Part shown: positions 10,801 through 20,689 of the stretch, one piece after another
Numbering within the stretch: position 1 is the stretch's first letter
How the letters are laid out: each line of letters opens with the position of its first letter
Assembly: GCF_021730395.1 (NCBI RefSeq)
Contig: NC_069367.1
Location: 3,966,501-4,030,500, forward strand
DNA length: 64,000 nucleotides
Direction of reading: 5' to 3'
Source of the DNA: Mercenaria mercenaria
Taxonomy: Eukaryota; Mollusca; Bivalvia; Venerida; Veneridae
The notes under the pieces: model-generated
The model's input: the letters and a program-made list of their open reading frames with translations, nothing else
Told to the model about the DNA's origin: nothing
Database searches by the model: none
Made by a program: the position numbers and the translations under genes

Positions 10801-13800
10801 ACCTCTGCGGCCATGCCAAGTGAAAAATTAGTTTCCAGAAACCTGTCCGCCATTAGGCGACTAGACCAGATGGCTCCCGCGCTGGTTCCTTTACTATAGT
10901 TAGGTCTGTGAAACCAAACTTTTATAGTCCTGCTTATTTAACAATGTATATGTAGCTAAATGATATGATTAGTAGTATTTTTGTCTATAATACTTATTTC
11001 AGTCACGCAAATAGGATATTTCTATTTAAGCGCGATATAACGAGCTGAAGTATTTGTTTAAGTATATTTTTTATTTCTGTATATCGTTTTCTGCATTTAA
11101 AATTCAGAGTTGTTATATTTTGATTTTGAAATAGTCATATAGATGAAAAAGTCAACACTGAAGACGCATAAAGGGCAAAAATAAGCATTTGAAAAAAAAA
11201 GAAAAAAAAAAAAAGAGAAAAAACATAAATAAACGTGGTTACTCTGAAAATGATCAGTGGTACAAACTTCTTGGTATTTTATTTTGCAAGGTATCCTTAT
11301 AACCAAACTAGTGTGCAGAATGGAATAAACCCAATGCGCAACACTTTGGAAATGAAGTAGAAAGTCAACATGCTTCTTATCAATTTTAGCATGGTGTAAC
11401 TCTTATTTTCACTCACTTTTATCATTTTCAATGTCAGTAAAGCATTCTATGTTTAAGCTCGGTTTTATCATTTTTAATGTCCAATTACCATCCTGTGTCA
11501 ATCGCGGCTGAAAATTCCAATCACTAGATTTTACAGCAGTAAACTGTACTAGGAGACGGCGAACAGTTTCGACTGTAACGCGCATTTTCAGCCTTCCTTT
11601 GATGAAAGCAAGCACGAAATATTTCGTATCTGAAATTACTATAAAAGAGATTTATGATTTAAAGCTACTCGACCATGCTAAGGACGTGTTTTGTTTTGCT
11701 GTTTAAATGTGAATAAACCTGCGTTGTGGGGCCACATATCATCAAAGAAGATTATTATTATTTCCCAAGAGTGCATGCTCATTACAAACTGGTCTGACTG
11801 TATATACAAAAGCTTAAAATAGGTACAATAATACTTATCTTTATTTCATTCAGGTATGGTGTATTTTGATCCTCCCAAACCAATGTACCATGTCGATGAC
11901 CGAGTGTCTTTGACGTGCGTTGTTCAGGGATCCCAAGAGTGGCAGTCTATTATGGTGGCTAAGACAAATTTCCAGAGCTCAAACACGGAACCATTGATTT
12001 TTCTTAATAGGACACGTGATGAAATGCTCATTCAGTCACTTGGCGATACTGACAGATCTTCTGTGAGTCATCAAATTACGTCAGATGGTGTTGAGGTTGA
12101 TTTCGAGATTGCCAATGCTCTCTGTGAAGATGGAGGTGTTTACATTTGTGGAAATGTTGTCGGAACTGTAGACTCTCCAGACAAAGTCAAAAGCACAAAC
12201 ACGTCTGTGCATATCATAGGTACGTTTACATGTCGAACAACGACTCCTGTGCTTGTGTTGTTTCCTTTTCAAATGCAGTTAATAACATACTAAATACAGA
12301 GACATATGAAACAAAGTTCGGTTTCACTTTAATTTTTCAGTTAAACTCTTATAGATATGATGTAGACATTTTTCTACCTTTTCGTACACATTTTGACACT
12401 TTTTCGATGTAATGCAATATTGTATCATAACTCCAACTGTTTTGGCAAAATGGTTAAGTTCTCTCATTTTTCTAATTTTCTGTCATTCCATTTACTAACA
12501 GGTTAAGAAAAAGACCAGACAGTACTCAAACTAGCAGTGTTTGTATATTTGTACCATAGCAACGACAAATTTGACAGGTTTAAATTTAAATTGAAGTAGA
12601 CCATGTTGTCAATTTATGGAAGCGTCCTGGTGCCAGCAGAGAGATTTGAATTTGTCTTACGTACGATCTAATATCATCTAGGACTTAAAGGAAACGCCTA
12701 TGATGTTTCTCGATTAGGAGACATTTTCAAAATCTTGGTAGACATATGTTCTATTTTTGTTTTGCAGATGTAACATCAAGTGTACCCGAGGTTATCGTAC
12801 CAGAAACCATGCATGTAGGCATTGAAGACAAGATCAAATGTACAAGTGAAATTGGTCAAGACGAGAATGGCACAGTCTTAGGCGAAATAGTGTTTCAGAT
12901 CAAATATAAGGTATATTCTTATTTCAATGTGGCCAGTTGATATTGACCTACAAAATATCCATAAGTGATATTGCAGTATTTAGCAGGAGTGTGTACAAAA
13001 ATTAGTTTTTCGTATTAAGGAATAAAGGTTTGAAATACTTTTTTCTCACAATGCTCATAACTAAGCATTTTGAAACAATTCTATGGTCGTTCAAATTTCT
13101 TTTTGCCATCGAAACGAAGTTTGTGCCAAAAACTAAAACCAACTAAATATTTACCTGAAGATATTTATAAGCTGCATGTTGCTATGGGTATTTCAAACAT
13201 GTATAGGCACAATGTAAGATAACATCTGATTCACTTTAAAATACATACGCAATTTTGGATTAAGTTTAATGCTATGATTTCTTTTTAGGCTTTGTTTGAC
13301 AGACATTTTTTAAACTTTTTTTTCTATAATAAACCAAATACAAGACTAGTAATAGTCAGCAGTTGGAAAAGAACTTTAAGACTCGCCTCCGCTTCGGGTG
13401 ACAGTCTTCCCTAACTGACAATATTCACTGTCAGTCACCTCACTGACAATATTTATGTATTTGGGCTTATATGAGATAAAACTTTAAAATAAAAGGCGTA
13501 CTTATTACGGAGTATTCTTAAATATTGTGTCTTAATTGTTGCAAGAACTTGTGACTGATAATATCAAATCGGGGAATACATTAAATATAAAGTTATACAA
13601 TAAAATTACAGTATTACTATAAAATTATATACTTCTACATTAAAATTAACGTAGTACAATAAAATAACAAAAATTAACAAAGTTATGAGTTGTACATTTT
13701 AATTACAGTAAAACAATATAAAATTTTAGAAATACAATAGAATTAGAAATATACAATAAAATCACAGTAATATAATAAAACTGAAATACTGATATAAAAT

Positions 13801-16800
13801 CGTAGTAAGATACAATAAAATTACAAGACTAAATAAAACTACAGTAATACAATATAAATTGCTGTAACACAAAAAAATAACAATCGTAGAGTAAATTTCG
13901 TGAATGTAATAAAAGAGCAGTAAAACAATAAAATAACAGTTATCCAACAAAATTTCATTAATGCATTGAAGTGCAGAAATATAATATAATAACAGTTATC
14001 CAATACAATAAAAGAGCAGTACAATATAATACAATAAAATATATTTCATTTATCCAATAAAATTGCATTAAAAACGATAAATAAAATTAAAGAAAAACAA
14101 CTACTTTGCAGTTTTACAATAAAATTACTGCGATAAATAAATAACAGAAATACATTGAAATTGCTTTGTGACTAGTACGTAAGTAGTACACGCAATTGTG
14201 CCATTTTTTACGCTTGTTCTTAGATAAAATGTTTATTTTTCTGTTGTCCAGTGATAACTAAAACAACCATGAAATATCGCCAAAATTTATGAAATAATTC
14301 ACGAAAAAATCTATAATAATAATGCAATTTTACGTGACTATCGAACTATTCGAATTTGAATAAATCGATACCTTACTAATTCTTGTATTTCCAGGTACCT
14401 TTAATTCATTATGAATTTGACAGAATTTAACAACTTTGTAAAATGCAAATTTCATAAAATGAATTGAAAGAATAAGTGTTTGTACACGTTTTGCAATAAA
14501 TCACATGCGGTACTATTATTGCATATATACAGAACACAGATTCTTTCAAAAACCTCTCGTCTGTGACAGAAGACTCGCTTAGCCAAAAGAGTAACTGCCG
14601 CCTAAACGAAACAATCGTGTCCACATTTATACCAGAAAATGACATGCATGAGGCCTTAGTCCGGTGTGTTGTCTTGACCACGGACGGAATACAGTTAACG
14701 TCAACAGTAGAGACATTGAAAATCGTCTCCCCTAGAGGTAATTTCTGTTCAAACTGAGTATTATATCCAAAATAAATATAAACAAATTGGTTGTAAAAAG
14801 GGCTTGTGACAGTAGGAACTGCATAATAAGTGTAAAGGTTTTATATGGGTGTATTTATGTGGTGCATTGAAGTTTCAAAAAGAAAGTTAGTACTAGTATT
14901 TGCTTACACGACAAAAGCGTGTCTAGATATTCGCATAAACATTACTATTTTTAATAATGTATGGCATTTACATATTTCTAATTTTATTTTATAGTAAGTA
15001 TAATATCATTTGAAATGTTCTTTTAAACAGTTAATATATCGGCCCTGCCGCACGTGTTTACTTTCGGAGAAACTGCCGTCATAACAGGTGTTATGGACAA
15101 TATTTATGGATGGGATTTGATAGAGGTCCGTAGAAAATGTAGCAATACCGAAGAATATATTGCACGCATCACCGCAGATGCTCAAGGTGAACCGATACTA
15201 ACTGATAACCATGTTCGGCTGACAGAGAAAGACGTAACGTCCAGTTCAGCAAGGGTTGAACTGAAGTTCGATTCTGTGAAGTGCGGCGATTCCTGTGGCA
15301 GTGCTGAAGAAACTGCTGAATACAGTGCTGCAGTAAGGATAAACAACGACACGTGGATAGAGAGAGAGACTAAAATCAAGTTTCAGAGTAAGTTTGTCTA
15401 CATATTGTACATCGTGATCTCGCGCTTCCCTATCCTGATCTCGCTTTCCTGCACTTTTCTCATGACTATCATCAGAGGAGGTTATGACCATAGGAGGTTA
15501 TTGAACACTGCAAGTTACAGATCAATTATAAAGGTATTGCATTAAGTTACCGACAGAATCTTTTGACCCCAAAGACGTATATTAATTATAAACGTTTATT
15601 TACAAAAGTCACGTTGTCATATTTGTTCATTTCCGGACGATGCCCATGGAAATCACTGTTGATTTTGTCGTTCGAGAAATTTATTACTTCCAAACTTAAA
15701 AAACAGTAAAAAAGCAAAACTGAAATCGCGATTTGAGTTTTTTTATTTGGTCAAAAGAAAATTGCATTTGAAAGAGTAGTTTTGCTGAGGCATTAAATTA
15801 CGTAGTTATGTTACTGTTGAGAACAATACGTAGATATAATGACACATAAATTTGGAATCATCAAAATAAAAAAGTAATATATATTTCAGTAATTTTTATA
15901 ACACTACTTTTGCCAAATTTTATCAGAGCTATTGCTTTCTGCTTGAAGGACAGCCGGATATTCCATACTTGGACATTCCCTATGATGTTATTTCTGGGAA
16001 CACTGCCCGTTTCGAATGCATGGGAGAAATTGGCGATCCCAAAGGGTATCTTGAAATAGAGAGTACATTTGAAGACACGAATTTCACAGTCTTTCTTTCA
16101 AGCAAAGAAGGAAAAGATTCAAATGCATTTGGATCAATCACTAGTGTCACAGATGTAAATGAGGAATGTAGTAATGTGCGCACTATTGCCTTTCAAATAC
16201 ATAGTTTGACATCTAAATTCCATCAGAAAAAAATGAGATGTGTATCAAGACCATCATTATTGTTGGTCAACGGACAGTCAGCTGTTTCTGATATCAAAGC
16301 TATAGAAGTTATTCCAGGTTTGGACTTTTTCTCTATTTTCTCCAGAATAAGACTCAAATTTTCACTATGTTTTTATATCATTAACATTGTGAACTCGTGG
16401 CCTTTATCAAAATGATTAACTTTCAAGTAATTTTACTAAATCTTGGCTTTTTTTCCAATACAGCAACAACTCAATTATATTAAAATTAACATCATGCTCT
16501 AGAATAAATTTTGTTAATAATTTGTAAACAAAACAAATATATATTGAGATTTAAAATTTCTTTATCAAAACTATAAGAACGCGCCTAAACAGACAAACAT
16601 AATTTGTTTGTAAAATAGGTATTTTAGCAAATTTCCGAATTGAATCGTAACTTTTACCTCCATTTTGTTTCCTTTCATCAGAAAACTATTGTTCGAAACC
16701 TGATAGCTACACTGGAGCACGCAGACACCCGTTCCACTGCAGTATGTTTGTTTCTTGTCACAATGGTCACGTGACTGGTGTACCAGCAGGGTGTCAAGAA

Positions 16801-17746
16801 GTCGAATGTTTTCAGGATACCGCTTGTTATTCGTGTGAAGATATTGGTGGATGTTCAATTACAGGTAGGCAGTTTCTTTTGTTTCTGTTAGGTTTAAGTT
16901 TACATTGTCATAATATAGGCCATATTGCGACTTTTCTAACCAGGGATTTTGTTTCAGGAATGAGACAAAATTTGAGCCGTGCCATGAGAAAACCAAAAAT
17001 TGACTTTGCGACCAGCATGGATCCAGACAAGCCTGCGCATCCGCGCAGTCTGGTCAGGATCCATGTTGTTCACTAACAGGATCTCTAATTCCAATAGGCT
17101 TTGAAAGGGAACAGCATGGATCTTGACCAGACTGCGCGGATAAAATAATGTATAACAATATTTATCATAAATTAATATGTCATTATAACTCACTAAATTA
17201 TTAATTTCAGATATTTATGTTGACAGTTTTTCCAACTGGATACAGTTAGGAGATTCTGTAACCTTGATATGTAAGGTCAAAGACTTCCAAGGTTTGACAG
17301 ATATCATAATATACAAGAACCACAATGAAACTGTCACTTCAAGCTTCCTCGGCGGAGACTTTGAAGCCGGGGTAACAAAGGTACAAGACGAAAGCTACAT
17401 CAGCGGAAACAACGGCCAGTTGACGGTTTTTATTGCGTCTGTACAGTGTAAAGATAAAGGTGCCTATCGTTGTGTTCCAAACGGGACTGGAAAACACTCG
17501 GAAGATGAAACGAATTTGGCCGTGAGAGGTTTGTAACAGAAAAATTTATTAACGTTGATAGATAATATACACGTTTTGTATTATTCCAATGAGAAGTACA
17601 TGTATACAAATTAATTTGAAATTAAGCCATTTTCACCTTTTTCGGGTATAAATCAATATCGTTGCTTTTTATTTATTGTTTTATATCAAAACGAATAAGA
17701 AACATCATTTCTTTTTACAGATGTTGACGGAAACACTGTTTGTTGA
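4090..17746 (+). CDS. Gene A: type II membrane receptor with nine sushi, five Ig-like and one CBM14-like domain
   Basis: Thirteen coding exons join in frame to about 1427 residues: 4090-4849, 6414-6932, 7914-8432, 9417-9935, 11854-12219, 12768-12910, 14533-14737, 15031-15387, 15949-16317, 16682-16864, 17211-17528 and 17721-17746 (12 blocks; a non-coding 5' exon is possible). The protein has an N-terminal hydrophilic tail (residues 1-220) with an 8-residue repeat, a membrane segment at about 223-246 preceded by basic residues, three sushi exons (nine sushi modules), Ig1, Ig2 (split over two exons), Ig3, Ig4, a cysteine-rich CBM14-like domain, Ig5 and a short tail. No signal peptide is visible, so it is a predicted type II protein with an extracellular C-terminus. 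Sushi, Ig and chitin-binding folds bind glycans or proteins, so recognition at the cell surface is likely. Ligand and signalling are unknown. I do not recognise an orthologue by name. Confidence 0.8.
4381..4572 (+). repeat. 24-bp coding tandem repeat (8 units)
   Basis: Eight head-to-tail 24-bp units encode QVP[A/T]TEQR: TT-type, five AT-type, two TT-type, then a decayed ninth unit (RVSATEQY). Units are almost identical at the DNA level, so copy number is likely to vary between alleles. Each unit starts CAGGTACC, which contains the CAG-GTA core of a 5' splice site. Confidence 0.95.
5221..5297. repeat. Imperfect hairpin in gene A intron 1
   Basis: GGCTCTCGTGGATTTTC on the left is inverted as AAAATCCACTCGAGCC on the right, with a partly paired centre (GGTCGG against CCGATC). 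It looks like a small foldback element. Confidence 0.45.
5572..5739. repeat. Palindromic foldback element (168 bp) in gene A intron 1
   Basis: The outer arms are AAATAATAAGTTCC and GGAACTTATTATTT. Inside them, GGTTTATCGTAGAATAACCC and GAGTTCTTATGCG are mirrored by CGCATAAGAACG and GGTTTATTCTAAGATAAATC. A partial direct copy (GGTTTATTGCAGAATAACCC) follows at about 5846. No ORF, so a MITE-like element. Confidence 0.65.
6414..6932 (+). CDS. Gene A exon 2: three sushi domains (copy 1)
   Basis: The acceptor is TTTCCTAG and the donor CCTG-GTAAGT; phase 1-1, 519 bp. It encodes three CCP/sushi modules. The first runs from CDTLPQVPNG to KPTC, the second from CGPFPEVENG to PTGC, each with the four expected cysteines and a late Trp. 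The third (HPCGIYTPF to SPEC) has two extra cysteines. Copy-specific residues against copies 2 and 3: MTCTEG, QCGPF, TCNPG, GDANW. Confidence 0.9.
7914..8432 (+). CDS. Gene A exon 3: three sushi domains (copy 2)
   Basis: Same structure and phase as the copy 1 exon, with acceptor CTTTTTTAG. It differs from copy 1 at four residues, all amino-acid replacing: MTCKEG, QCEPF, TCTPG, GDGNW. Two of these exchange charge (T to K, G to E). Splice sites are intact, so it can be included without breaking the frame. Confidence 0.9.
9417..9935 (+). CDS. Gene A exon 4: three sushi domains (copy 3)
   Basis: Same structure and phase, with acceptor CTTTCCTAG and donor GTAAGT. Replacement differences are MSCTEG and GDGNW relative to copy 1; two silent changes (CGC for Arg; ACT for Thr) are unique to this copy. 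Its flanking introns are the most diverged of the three, so it is the oldest split. Confidence 0.9.
11854..12219 (+). CDS. Gene A exon 5: Ig-like domain 1
   Basis: Acceptor ATTTCATTCAG, donor CATAG-GTACGT, phase 1-1, 366 bp. It is Ig-like: the B-strand cysteine is in VSLTCVVQG and the F-strand motif is D-G-G-V-Y-I-C. An extra cysteine lies just before it (ANALC). Several N-X-S/T sites suggest an extracellular location. Gene B has a frameshifted counterpart at 44070-44425; gene C has none. Confidence 0.8.
12768..12910 (+). CDS. Gene A exon 6: Ig-like domain 2, first half
   Basis: Acceptor TTTTTGTTTTGCAG, donor TATAAG-GTATAT, 143 bp, phase 1 to phase 0. It carries the first Ig cysteine (KIKCTSEIGQDENGT) but no second, so the domain is completed by the next exon. 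The counterpart in gene B at 45723-45862 has the same boundary and the shared motif I-G-[QR]-D-E-N-G-T. Confidence 0.75.
13590..14170 (+). repeat. AT-rich degenerate minisatellite in the intron that splits Ig2
   Basis: Loose tandem units of about 18-25 bases around ACAATAAAATTACAGTAATA fill this part of the intron between 12910 and 14533. ORFs read on the minus strand here (Ile/Tyr/Phe/Leu-rich) are products of the repeat. Confidence 0.7.
14533..14737 (+). CDS. Gene A exon 7: Ig-like domain 2, second half
   Basis: Acceptor GCATATATACAG, donor CTAGAG-GTAATT, 205 bp, phase 0 to phase 1. It encodes STFIPENDMHEALVRCVVLT: the F-strand cysteine follows A-L-V-R, and the usual D-x-G-x-Y-x-C is lost, as in the gene B counterpart (MNGAELQC). 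Joins in frame to exon 6. Confidence 0.75.
15031..15387 (+). CDS. Gene A exon 8: Ig-like domain 3
   Basis: Acceptor TTCTTTTAAACAG, donor TTTCAGA-GTAAGT, 357 bp, phase 1-1. Its counterparts are 48071-48421 in gene B and 58555-58196 in gene C. The shared pattern is G-W-[DN]-x-I-E-[IV]-x-x-K-C-S-N-T-E in A and B. The first canonical cysteine is replaced here (TAVITGV, where B has VNMTCEL and C has AKLTCEF), and Tyr-Ser-Ala stands where B has Tyr-Met-Cys. The cysteine pair that remains (KCGDSCG) is the B-type loop. This copy therefore seems to lack the standard Ig disulphide. Confidence 0.75.
15949..16317 (+). CDS. Gene A exon 9: Ig-like domain 4
   Basis: 369 bp, phase 1-1, with donor ATTCCAG-GTTTGG. 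The acceptor used is CTGCTTGAAG at 15948, because the nearby CAG at 15953 would shift the frame. It encodes TARFECMGEIGDPKGYLEIE and a late HQKKMRCVS. Gene C has a matching exon (56301-55927) with the same R-S/T...F-x-C and K-x-[MI]-R-C pattern and the same V-[IL]-P-G end. Gene B lacks it. Confidence 0.7.
16682..16864 (+). CDS. Gene A exon 10: cysteine-rich CBM14-like domain
   Basis: Acceptor CCTTTCATCAG, donor ATTACAG-GTAGGC, 183 bp, phase 1-1. The core pattern is C-x12-HPFHCSMFVSCHNGHV-x6-GC, followed by five more cysteines. HPxxCxxFxxCxxG is typical of peritrophin-A chitin-binding domains. Genes B (HPFSCQRYVRC) and C (YPYNCGMYVEC) have the same pattern. Actual chitin binding is not shown. 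Confidence 0.7.
16973..17142 (+). mobile_element. 3'-truncated copy of a palindromic MITE
   Basis: It starts TGAGCCGTGCCATGAGAAAA and carries two facing copies of a CAGTCTGGTC-type block, but the right terminal repeat is missing. A complete copy of the same family lies at 31984-32201. It sits in the intron between the CBM14-like and Ig5 exons. Confidence 0.7.
17211..17528 (+). CDS. Gene A exon 11: Ig-like domain 5
   Basis: Acceptor ATTAATTTCAG, donor GAGAG-GTTTGT (weak), 318 bp, phase 1-1. Ig V/I-type pattern: SVTLICKVKDF for the first cysteine and D-K-G-A-Y-R-C for the second. Gene C has a matching terminal exon (54890-54574) sharing V-x-D-F-x-x-L-T-D-I and the S-V-x-C-x-D-x-[GA]-x-Y-R-C region. 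If the weak donor is skipped, translation ends two codons later. Confidence 0.8.
17721..17746 (+). CDS. Gene A exon 12: short C-terminal tail
   Basis: After CTTTTTACAG the frame reads D-V-D-G-N-T-V-C and stops at TGA. It is short and supported only by its acceptor and phase. Without it the protein would end in the previous exon's read-through, so the effect on the product is small. No AATAAA is seen in the next 350 bases; an ATTAAA variant is at about 18113. Confidence 0.45.
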
Positions 17747-18129
17747 TTCAGCTGGAGTAAAAGAAGTATCTTTTCGAATGGAACTTTGCTGGTACATATG
17801 AACTGTGTTTACCATATGTAAAACCAAAAGTGGATTTCGCATAGAAATTGCTGGACATTTATAAACTAGATTTTATGCTGAATCATTTGTAAGTTGTGCA
17901 TACAATCTGCAGGGAACCATATTTTGCTTACGGATATCAGATATAATTAATTCCAAAATCTATTTGATGGGTTATGCAAATGTAATTAATTGTTCAATGT
18001 AGATAAAGCATATGTTTATCGTTGACCTAATTTATTGCTGGACTTGCTTGAAGTAGTAAAAAAACCACTGAAAATCATAACTGATCCATAACAAGAGCGC
18101 CAGACTTTCATAATTAAAATACACCAGTC

Positions 18130-18480
18130 ATCGAACTTGGCCTAATTCAAGGGTCATAATCCAAGAGTGCCTGGGACAATTTGGGTGGTTATCGAACTTT
18201 GCCGAGATATTATGCCCATAAACATTGTCAGCAAGTTTGGTGAAGATCGTATGAAAACTGTTTGACTTAGAGAGTGGACAAGGCTAAATTGGCACTTTTT
18301 CGAGTAATTCAAGGGCCATAATCCAAGAGTGCTCTGGGCGATTTGGGTGGTTATCGAACTTGGCCGAGATATCATGCCCACAAGCATCGTCAGCAAGTTT
18401 GGTGAAGATCGGATGAAAACTGTTCGACTTAGAGAGCGGACATGCTTTGGACGCCGACCGCCCGTCACCCATCCGCCACC
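18130..18480 (+). repeat. Two tandem copies of a ~165-bp dispersed repeat
   Basis: Copies start TCAAGGGYCATAATCCAAGA and continue through TTGGGTGGTTATCGAACTT and AAGTTTGGTGAAGATCG to GACTTAGAGAGYGGACA. The second copy ends in a GC-rich run with CCGCCACCCGTCCGCCAC. I have seen this kind of sequence widely in mollusc genomes. ORFs crossing it are not genes. Confidence 0.75.
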
Positions 18481-19097
18481 CGTCCGCCACGGGTGTTCAC
18501 ATAATACGCATAATACAGAGACGGGCGTATAAAATTGACTTTTCCCAAACAGAAAACCCATTGAAGTACACACAGATTTAAGGACCATAACCGATAAATT
18601 TCAAAAGTCTTCTAAAAAGGTTATGTCCAAAATGTCGCATTTAGAAATTTCCATAAACTTTTCAAAGTGTTCTGTCAGGTCACACAAAATTTCCTGCGGA
18701 AACCAAATTCAATATAAGTTGTGGGAGAATGTGGGAGAATGGATTAAAAATGTATAACTTGTCGCGATTTGTCCATTCTTCCACATAAGTGCAGCTGTTA
18801 AAAAAACAAACACATGTATGGATAGAAAAATAAACATCACATAATTTGTTAAAGTAGAGAACTTGTTATAATAATTTGTTAAATGTTCTAAAGGTTAAAA
18901 CTTAAAACATTGCAGTTAAGAATTATCAAAAAGTATATGTACAAACAGAGTCATAATAGAGTAATATCTGATTTAAGAAATAAAAGATTTCATCCTTATA
19001 CAAATATTCTGAAAGTTTATATGCTATAAGATTTTTGAATTTGCAGGTTGATATGCATATGTATTTACAAATATAATGAATTGAATAAATATAATCC

Positions 19098-19257
19098 TAA
19101 GGAAGGTCGGTGGTTCTACCCAGGTGCCCGCTCGTGATGTAATAATGCACGGAGGGGCACCTGGGGTCTTCCTCCACCATTAAAGCTGGAAAGTCGCCAT
19201 ATGACCAATCATGTGTCGGTGCGACGTTAAACAATAATAATAAAAATAATAATAAAT
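19098..19257 (+). mobile_element. SINE 3' part (GGTGCGACGTTAAAC family)
   Basis: It has the GGTTCTACCCAGGTGCCCG block, CTTCCTCCACCATTAAAGCT, GGAAAGTCGCCATATGACC and the terminal TGTCGGTGCGACGTTAAAC followed by an AAT simple tail. The tRNA-like head is missing. Other copies are at 41397, 43518, 47705, 50503 and, as a fragment, 36568. Confidence 0.75.
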
Positions 19258-20445
19258 ATAATCCATGCAATTTACCGGGGACGATTAAAAGACATGAGAT
19301 CACTGTCATTATCACAGACCAGAACAGAACGGAACAGTTCTGTTCTGTTAATTAAAAGAATGAAAGTCCCAAGTCTATTGTTCATTTTTGTTTTGACAAT
19401 CGCATTTTACATTTTTAGGAAACATCATATAACTCGTAGATTAGTAAGTGCCTCTTTACGACAAAACATGTTTTGCATCACTCATGGTCCTTACAATCAT
19501 TACAATCATTATGAAACAATTAACTATTTGTCACGAGTTAAGCTTTGTCCTCAAGGAAACGTCTTTAGTTTTTAAGTGTCACTAAACGTCGTGAAATATC
19601 TGAAACTGCATGGTCCTCACAGTCATTATAAAACAATTAACTGCTTGAAACACGTTAAATGTTATCCTCAAAATTTTCCTTAATGCACTTGAGCAATATA
19701 AAAATAATAGCATGAACATTTGTACACTTACAGACAGCTGGTGTTTTCCTTATACCACTTTCAAATGCCATTAAACATTTGTGAAACTTTCTACGGAAGC
19801 AAATGTGGTTACTACTAATAAATTCTATTTTATTAGTTGCTTTAGATATCGCAGTGTGTTAAAAAGGCGCACCAAAAGACATTCTACGCTCCGTTAAGTT
19901 CAGTTCAATGCAGTTTATATAGGCATAGTATCGTTACTCCTATATACAAAACTAGAGAGCATGATGCAGTAAATGTCATCCCAACCAGATCGTTATGGAA
20001 AAAAATCTTATCGGCATAAAGTCTTTCCTTTCATATGGAATTCCTTTGTCATGTTGACACCGTAAAACACTGTTATATATGAACGGTGCACGACAACTCG
20101 TCGAGGACATTTGGTTGAATACGACAGTTTACCGATTATGACATTAGACCTACTGCGACAGTTCGTCGAAGCCTTTAGTGCTTTAAATGGTTGAAACAAA
20201 TATTTAATACTGCAACACTTGGTCGAAAGATGATAATAGAAGCGATTCGACTAATTGTCGCACGCAGATACAATTATCTACTTACCTTCAATTCTTTGAG
20301 TACATGTGTATTTAGGGGTCATTGCAATGAGAAGAACCGATTCTCGTCAAATACGCCTTTGGCTAACAGTAAACGTGAACACTTTTTACTGAACATTTTA
20401 CTCAGCTGGTGTTGGAAATATGAAGCAGTATCTAAATAAAAGTCA
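19258..20445. other. Intergenic DNA, no gene seen
   Basis: A 93-codon ORF near 19294-19575 has a hydrophobic run but no recognisable domain, no splice partners and no codon pattern that stands out. I do not support it as a gene. No repeat is obvious apart from a short duplication of a GGTCCTYACARTCATTA stretch near 19488 and 19612. Confidence 0.45.
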
Positions 20446-20632
20446 TGGGGCTACACGGCCGAGTGGTTAAGGTCACTGGTCCCTAGGCAAAGTTGGTTCG
20501 AAACCCCGTCTGGGATGTAGAAAATAATCGGAGAAAGCCATCTAGCTGGCTTATTGGCGGTTCTACCCATCAAAGCTGGAAACCTCGCAATATTACCTAA
20601 ATTTGTGACTATAAACCCAACAAAAATAAATG
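20446..20632 (+). mobile_element. tRNA-derived SINE, complete
   Basis: The head has box A (GGCCGAGTGGTTAAGG) and box B (GGTTCGAAACC), resembling a Ser/Leu-type tRNA. A body with GGTTCTACCCATCAAAGCTGG and a tail related to the CGACGTTAAAC family follow. The internal part is shorter than in the copy at 50503. Confidence 0.75.
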
Positions 20633-20689
20633 GATGAAAGAAACAAAAGTTATGTACTTTTTCACGAATTAACTTTATTTGTAGCGCTT

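Noticed and set aside
18154-18588. 144-codon minus-strand ORF
   Set aside because: Spans two tandem copies of a dispersed repeat; the repeated peptide blocks reflect this.
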